Part shown: piece after piece, positions 59,422 through 64,000 of the stretch | Position numbering within the stretch: the stretch's first letter is position 1 | Layout of the letters: every line of letters starts with the position of its first letter | Assembly (NCBI GenBank): GCA_037043015.1 | Contig: CM073322.1 | Coordinates: forward strand, 14,705,601-14,769,600 | From: Bryum argenteum | Taxonomy: Eukaryota > Streptophyta > Bryopsida > Bryales > Bryaceae | Length of the DNA stretch: 64,000 bases | Direction of reading: 5' to 3' | Program-made: the position numbers and the translations under genes | The notes under the pieces: model-generated | What the model saw: only the letters and a program-made list of their open reading frames with translations | Databases searched by the model: none | What the model was told of the DNA's origin: nothing

Positions 59422-61299
59422 ATGTTTGGGAAAGCTGAACGATTCCCTGCTATAAAGACACCGAAAACGGAAACGCAGGAACAGCGTCATAAAGAAACTC
59501 AAACGGAGACTAGAGCGTTACGACTAGATCGTCGGAATCGAATTAAAGAGATAACTGAGAGCTGGGTACGCCATTATCGAAAACGGAGTTGGGTAAAACC
59601 ATTCTTGGGAATTTGCAGACACCTACAGTTGTTACCGTTGGAGGAAAGAAGCCAAGTATATAAAACTTGGTTACCGTTTGAAAGATTGCCCAAAGAGCTT
59701 CAAAACGGAGAATTGATATATTTCAAGTCAGCACCCATAAGGTGGAACTTGTGGGAGAATTTCAGTTCAAACATAATAGAAAGTATAACATCCGTAGGTA
59801 CAAATAAGGGACCTATCGAGGAAGTAGGTGGAACGGAACAAAAGGAAAAGGCTGAACGTGAATTCAATCACAGTAATACAGTAAAAACATTATTTGAAGG
59901 AGAATCTAGTACAACAATGGAGCACATACAGTTACAGCAAATGCCTCATATCCCAGTTGCTGCAGCAATGGGAGATGGAGATGACAGAATCTCCAACGTG
60001 GCTCCGTTACCGGCTTTTCACGGCAGGAATGGATCTGACCCTGATTGGCACATGTCCACGTTCCTCACAGCGTGCGTCGCAAATAATGCACGCACAGAAG
60101 AAACATGGCTGAGATGGTTCCCGTCTACCCTGAAAGACGTAGCCTTTCAATGGTACAATCGACAACCTCCAGGATATTTCCAAAACTGGGCAGCACTACG
60201 GACTGCCTTCCTTAATTATTTCCGTCCCGTAGGACTAGAAGAGAGAATTCGGACGCAACTGTACACCAGCCGGATGAACCCTGGAGAAACAGTAGATGCA
60301 TATTTTGGGAGAGTAACGGATCTAATGAGAAAATATCCTAATCATGCGATACCAGATCCGGTAATCCTATCAACAATAGTAGCTGGCTTATACCCACCGC
60401 AATTAAAATTATTTGTAAAGGAAGCCAGACCACAAACGTGGGAAGCCACATTGAACCGTGCCAAATTATGGGAGGAATGCAATTACGACGCCTACATGGA
60501 TACGAACGAGTTGACTCCGTTGGGAGACCCGATGACCGTAGCTCAATGGAACGGGACACTCTACCCGCAGCAAATGACCGCAACACCAGTAACGGTGGGA
60601 GCAGATCCGAGAAATAGGGTATTAAATGTGGCCCCGTTGCAAACAAGGCAGCCATTATCCACAGGGCCGGTAGACCAATTTGGTTATGCGTTACCTCCAG
60701 CTCAGTCGACGATGGCAGTTCCGTCTAATCCTAATGAAGCTGTGTTGATTAACTTAGCCAAGCAAATGCAAGCTTTGGCAACTAATTTAGGGAAAGAAAA
60801 AGAAAAGAAGAATAAGGGCAACGCAAGGAATAATAATTTATTTTGTACCAATTGTAAAGGACAAGGACATCCGTCGTCCAATTGTCCGTCACCGAACAAC
60901 ATGAGGATAGTATGCCTGAATTGTGGCAAAGAGGGACATCCCATTGAGGAATGCTGGCATCTAGTAGGGAACCGGCAAAATAATGCTAACATGATGGTAG
61001 CGAACAATCAATATGATGTCAACCAAGTCCAGGGTGGACCCCGTTCTGGATGGAACGGACCTAGGTCGAACGGGAATTGGAACCAACAACGGAATGGGAG
61101 AATACCAGAAACAGAGGCCCGTTACAGAATCAGTCCCAAGGACAAAATGAATATATTCCAAATAATCAGAACACAAATACCGAAAACGTCAACCAGCGAG
61201 GAGGTTTTACACAAGCTACCTGGAATAAACCAGCTCGCTATATTCCACCCGAGTATGTCAGTTATGCGAGCCCAGGAAAATCAGTTCAGTCACAAATAA
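59422..61299 (+). CDS. Gypsy Gag polyprotein
   Basis: Capsid-nucleocapsid precursor, 625 codons. An Arg/Glu-rich N-terminus is followed by a Retrotrans_gag domain at about residues 210-355 (FPSTLKDVAFQWYNRQPPGY, NYFRPVGLEERIRTQLYT, GETVDAYFGRVTDLMRKYP). Two CCHC knuckles follow near residues 473-510: CTNCKGQGHPSSNC and CLNCGKEGHPIEEC. After an Asn/Gln-rich linker the last 60 or so residues lose that composition. From 61065 the overlapping frame keeps the Asn/Gln-rich character and leads into two more knuckles, so the true product may change frame here. The stop (61297-61299) overlaps the ATG of the pol frame as TAATG. Confidence 0.88.
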   Translation: MFGKAERFPAIKTPKTETQEQRHKETQTETRALRLDRRNRIKEITESWVRHYRKRSWVKPFLGICRHLQLLPLEERSQVYKTWLPFERLPKELQNGELIYFKSAPIRWNLWENFSSNIIESITSVGTNKGPIEEVGGTEQKEKAEREFNHSNTVKTLFEGESSTTMEHIQLQQMPHIPVAAAMGDGDDRISNVAPLPAFHGRNGSDPDWHMSTFLTACVANNARTEETWLRWFPSTLKDVAFQWYNRQPPGYFQNWAALRTAFLNYFRPVGLEERIRTQLYTSRMNPGETVDAYFGRVTDLMRKYPNHAIPDPVILSTIVAGLYPPQLKLFVKEARPQTWEATLNRAKLWEECNYDAYMDTNELTPLGDPMTVAQWNGTLYPQQMTATPVTVGADPRNRVLNVAPLQTRQPLSTGPVDQFGYALPPAQSTMAVPSNPNEAVLINLAKQMQALATNLGKEKEKKNKGNARNNNLFCTNCKGQGHPSSNCPSPNNMRIVCLNCGKEGHPIEECWHLVGNRQNNANMMVANNQYDVNQVQGGPRSGWNGPRSNGNWNQQRNGRIPETEARYRISPKDKMNIFQIIRTQIPKTSTSEEVLHKLPGINQLAIFHPSMSVMRAQENQFSHK

Positions 61300-64000
61300 T
61301 GTGCCACAGATGTAGGCAGTTCGGCCACATGGCTCGAAACTGTAGAAATGACTATTATCATGAAGATTCTTCCCCGTTGTGTGGGAACTGTAAGCAGCAA
61401 GGGCATCCCACGCGGGACTGTAATGCTCCGTTTAATCACAACGCTACATCACAGTCACAAATGAATCAACCTCAAGATCCAACTCGAAGAATGCAAGAAT
61501 CACCGGTACACCTGGTAGAGATTGTACAAGCGGTTGAAACTAGAGGTCAAACACGGAACATGGGACCCATGTTGGTACAACCAACGGATAACCTGGTTGA
61601 ACGACCCGAAAAGCCAGCACCAGAGAGTATAAAGCCGAAAGAAATTAAAAATACTCCAAAGCAGATTCTACGAAAGGAAGCCCCAGCAAGGTTCCGACCA
61701 GTTGATGACGAAACTCGACCAATATTACTATCTAAGGAACCTAATACAGAATCGAGAATGAACGGAAAATCTCGACAAACTATCCCCGTTCCAACACTAC
61801 CAGTTGGGAAAAACCCCGTTCAGACCACCAATGATCTTCAGCCTGGGAAGCGTGAACAAGATGGGAAACCAAAAATTGTTCAATCAAGAATGGCCGAACC
61901 AAGAAAAAAAGGATCATTGGGAGTGGAGGATAATGTGAAACCATACGATATCATGAAAGATTTGGACGGATTAATGCCGACCATTTCTTTGAAACAACTG
62001 TTGGCTGTAGCGCCGGAATGCAGGGCAGCCCTGAATTCCAATTTAGTAAGGAAGAGACATCGACTGAAAAACACCTATAAGGTGGCAGTCAATTTGGACC
62101 CAGGAACACCAATGGTGGATGTTACCATACGAGGGATGTTGATACCTAATGCGCAAGTTGACGGAGGTTCAAGTGTCAATTTAATGACAAAAGAAACAAT
62201 GGAGATCTTGGGTCTCACAGGCTTGATGCCAACAAGAATATTGCTTAAAATGGCAGATCAACACTCAGTGCGACCGTTGGGAATACTGAAAAATGTTATG
62301 ACGGAAGTTGGTGAACATCGACACTCGGTCCATTACATAGTATTCCATGTTCCCAATACTATATCATCTTATTCTATATTGCTGGGGAGACCATGGCTGT
62401 TTGATGCGAAGGTAAGAAATGATTGGGAGAAAGGCACACTCACCATAGGTCACGGAAAAAGCAAGCAAGTTATACAAATGTATCCCGTAGCATATCACGG
62501 TGAGTCTCAGTTATCAATAACTGAAAACTCCTGCTATTATGATTCTGAGGAAAAAGAATCAAGTGAGGATGAACTTTACCAAATTACAGGAGATGATCAA
62601 CGGAAACGGAGAATGAAAGAACAGTTACCAGTCCAGAGTGCAGGCCTAGGAGAATATGTAATTGACCAGTCTCATACAGAGAACTCAGATCATGCCATTA
62701 CAGATTGGTTGACAAATTATGAAGTTTATAATGTAACGGTTACAGAAATTGACGACGAAAGTTCAACTCTATCCAACTCAGGTTACCCCACGAGAAACGA
62801 GACGGACAGTAACCCGTTACTAAGTCAGGAAGAGTTGTTCAAAAAGTTAGAGTTGGGAACCACAGATACTTCCCAAACTATTACCATATATAACAGAATC
62901 AACGGGAAGGAATTGGAAGACTGGACGAATTTCCTTCTCAAACATAAATCCGTTTTCGCCTGGACATACCAAGATTTAAAAGGTATACCACCGTCTATTG
63001 GCCAACATCACATAATTCTGGAACCTAATGCGGTACCAATTAGACAAAGGCAACATAGATTGAACCCTAAGTATTCATTGATGGTGAAAGAGGAAATTGA
63101 TAAACTCTTAAAGGTGGGATTTATATATTCCGTCCCATACAGCGAATGGGTTTCACCCATTGTCATGGTACCAAAGAAAAACGGAAAGGTGCGAATATGC
63201 CAAGATTTCCGTAAACTGAATGCAGCAACCAAGAAGGATTACTTTCCATTGCCATTCACGGACAGCATTCTGGATGCAGTTGCCGGACACGAATGTTATT
63301 CGTTCCTAGACGGATTTTCCGGTTATAACCAAGTTCGAATAGCAGAGGAAGATCAAGCTAAAACGACCTTCACAACGGACTGGGGTACGTTTGCTTATAC
63401 AGTTATGCCATTTGGGCTGTGCAATGCACCAGCTACATTCCAACGCATAATGACTCAGGCATTCCAGAAATACTTGAGGAAATTTATGGAGATATTCCTC
63501 GATGACTTCTGCGTTTTCAGTAAACGGAAAGACCATTTGAAGTGTTTAGGAAAATGCATGAGACAATGTCAAGAATTTGGAATCTCTTTAAACTCAGACA
63601 AATGTCAATTCGGTATGCCATTCGGGAAATTGCTTGGACATGTGGTCTCCAAAACGGGTATATCAACGGACCCTGATAAGGTACGGGCAATAGCCGAATT
63701 ACCCATTCCCACAACCATATCAAAAGTCAGAGCCTTCCTAGGCCATGCGAGTTATTACAGAAGATTTATTCACTTGTTCGCAGTTATTTGCAACCCATTA
63801 ACACAATTATTAAAAAAATTGGAACCTGAGACGACTCCCCGTTGGACGGAGGAATGTACACAGGCATTTGAAGAACTGAAGAAGCAACTGACTAATGCTC
63901 CGATTCTCGTAGCGCCGAGGTGGACAGAAAAGTTTCATGTCTACGTGGATGCATCAAACGTAGCGATGGGCTCTGTACTAAGCCAAAAAGATGTCAAAGG
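61065..64000 (+). CDS. Gypsy Pol (nucleocapsid tail, protease, RT, RNase H start), incomplete at edge
   Basis: Frame -1 relative to Gag, open without a stop from 61065 to the window end; its first good ATG is 61299. It encodes two CCHC knuckles (CHRCRQFGHMARNC and CGNCKQQGHPTRDC), a Lys/Pro-rich linker, an aspartic protease with AQVDGGSSVNLM and ILLGRPWL (about 62090-62400), and a linker with acidic patches. The reverse transcriptase (about 63030-63640) has VRICQDFRKLNAATKKDYFP, FLDGFSGYNQVRI, MPFGLCNAPATFQRIM and the catalytic FLDD in EIFLDDFCVFS. RNase H begins at FHVYVDASNVAMGSVLSQ. The protease DGG and the FLDD variant are as seen in Tat/Athila-type elements. Expression needs a -1 shift, reinitiation at TAATG, or repair of an indel. 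Confidence 0.88.

Larger units (their letters stand above)
58736..64000 (+). mobile_element. Ty3/gypsy retrotransposon (Tat/Athila-like), cut by window end
   Basis: The order is LTR, tRNA-Asp primer site, gag (59422-61299), then an open pol frame with protease, reverse transcriptase and the start of RNase H, up to 64000. Integrase and the 3' LTR would lie beyond the edge. No stop interrupts either gag or the visible pol. Compared with the copia and CACTA relics this is a young insertion. Confidence 0.9.

Noticed and set aside
1-64000. CRISPR array, bacterial operon or rRNA/tRNA genes
   Set aside because: No regular short repeats with spacers, no Shine-Dalgarno-led gene strings, and no tRNA or rRNA sequence noticed by eye. 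Spliced plastid-targeted genes make this a plant nuclear sequence.

Overview
The window reads as nuclear DNA of a land plant. It has spliced genes with GT-AG introns, chloroplast-targeted proteins (an ELIP, a ClpR subunit, a triose phosphate translocator) and plant transposon families. The compact introns, a fungus-like FAD oxidase and the ELIP would fit a bryophyte or another seed-free plant, but nothing here fixes the species. About a fifth of the window is host genes and the rest is transposons, relics and gene-poor DNA.

Layout. 1-12.4 kb: no convincing gene, but at least six small inverted-repeat elements. Two of them are bounded by TTAA and start with CCC. 12.4-14.4 kb (+): secreted BBE/FAD-linked oxidoreductase gene with one intron and a late frameshift. 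14.7-16.4 kb (-): Ty1/copia relic interrupted by a Tourist-like MITE. 16.8-17.5 kb (-): two-exon ELIP. 19.3-23.0 kb (-): 12-exon SERINC-family gene. 25.5-27.8 kb (-): 9-exon ClpR3-like gene. About 29.6-36 kb: extremely AT-rich island holding a second copia relic. 37.4-38 kb: degenerate tandem repeat. 38.2-41.8 kb: PIF/Harbinger element with a Myb-like ORF and a DDE nuclease carrying two stops. 43.2-46.3 kb (-): 11-exon triose phosphate translocator. 47.2-47.5 kb: Mutator-like MITE with a perfect 10-bp target duplication. 48.3-54.4 kb (-): decayed CACTA (TNP2) transposon with a SET-domain coding segment lying within it. 55.4-57.5 kb: long tandem repeats and small ORFs. 58.7-64 kb (+): Ty3/gypsy element of Tat/Athila type, open in gag and in pol to the window edge.

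Three of the host genes serve the chloroplast: ELIP (photoprotection), ClpR (stromal protease core) and TPT (triose phosphate export). They are separate single genes, not a cluster. All four clearly intact host genes lie on the minus strand. The SERINC, ClpR and TPT exon chains were rebuilt by hand from splice sites and reading phase, and each closes in frame at about the usual family length.

The most unusual items are the frameshifted SET domain inside a CACTA transposon, the family of TTAA-flanked CCC...GGG elements (piggyBac-like ends, unexpected in a land plant), the fungus-like FAD oxidase, and a gypsy gag/pol boundary where four zinc knuckles are split over two frames.
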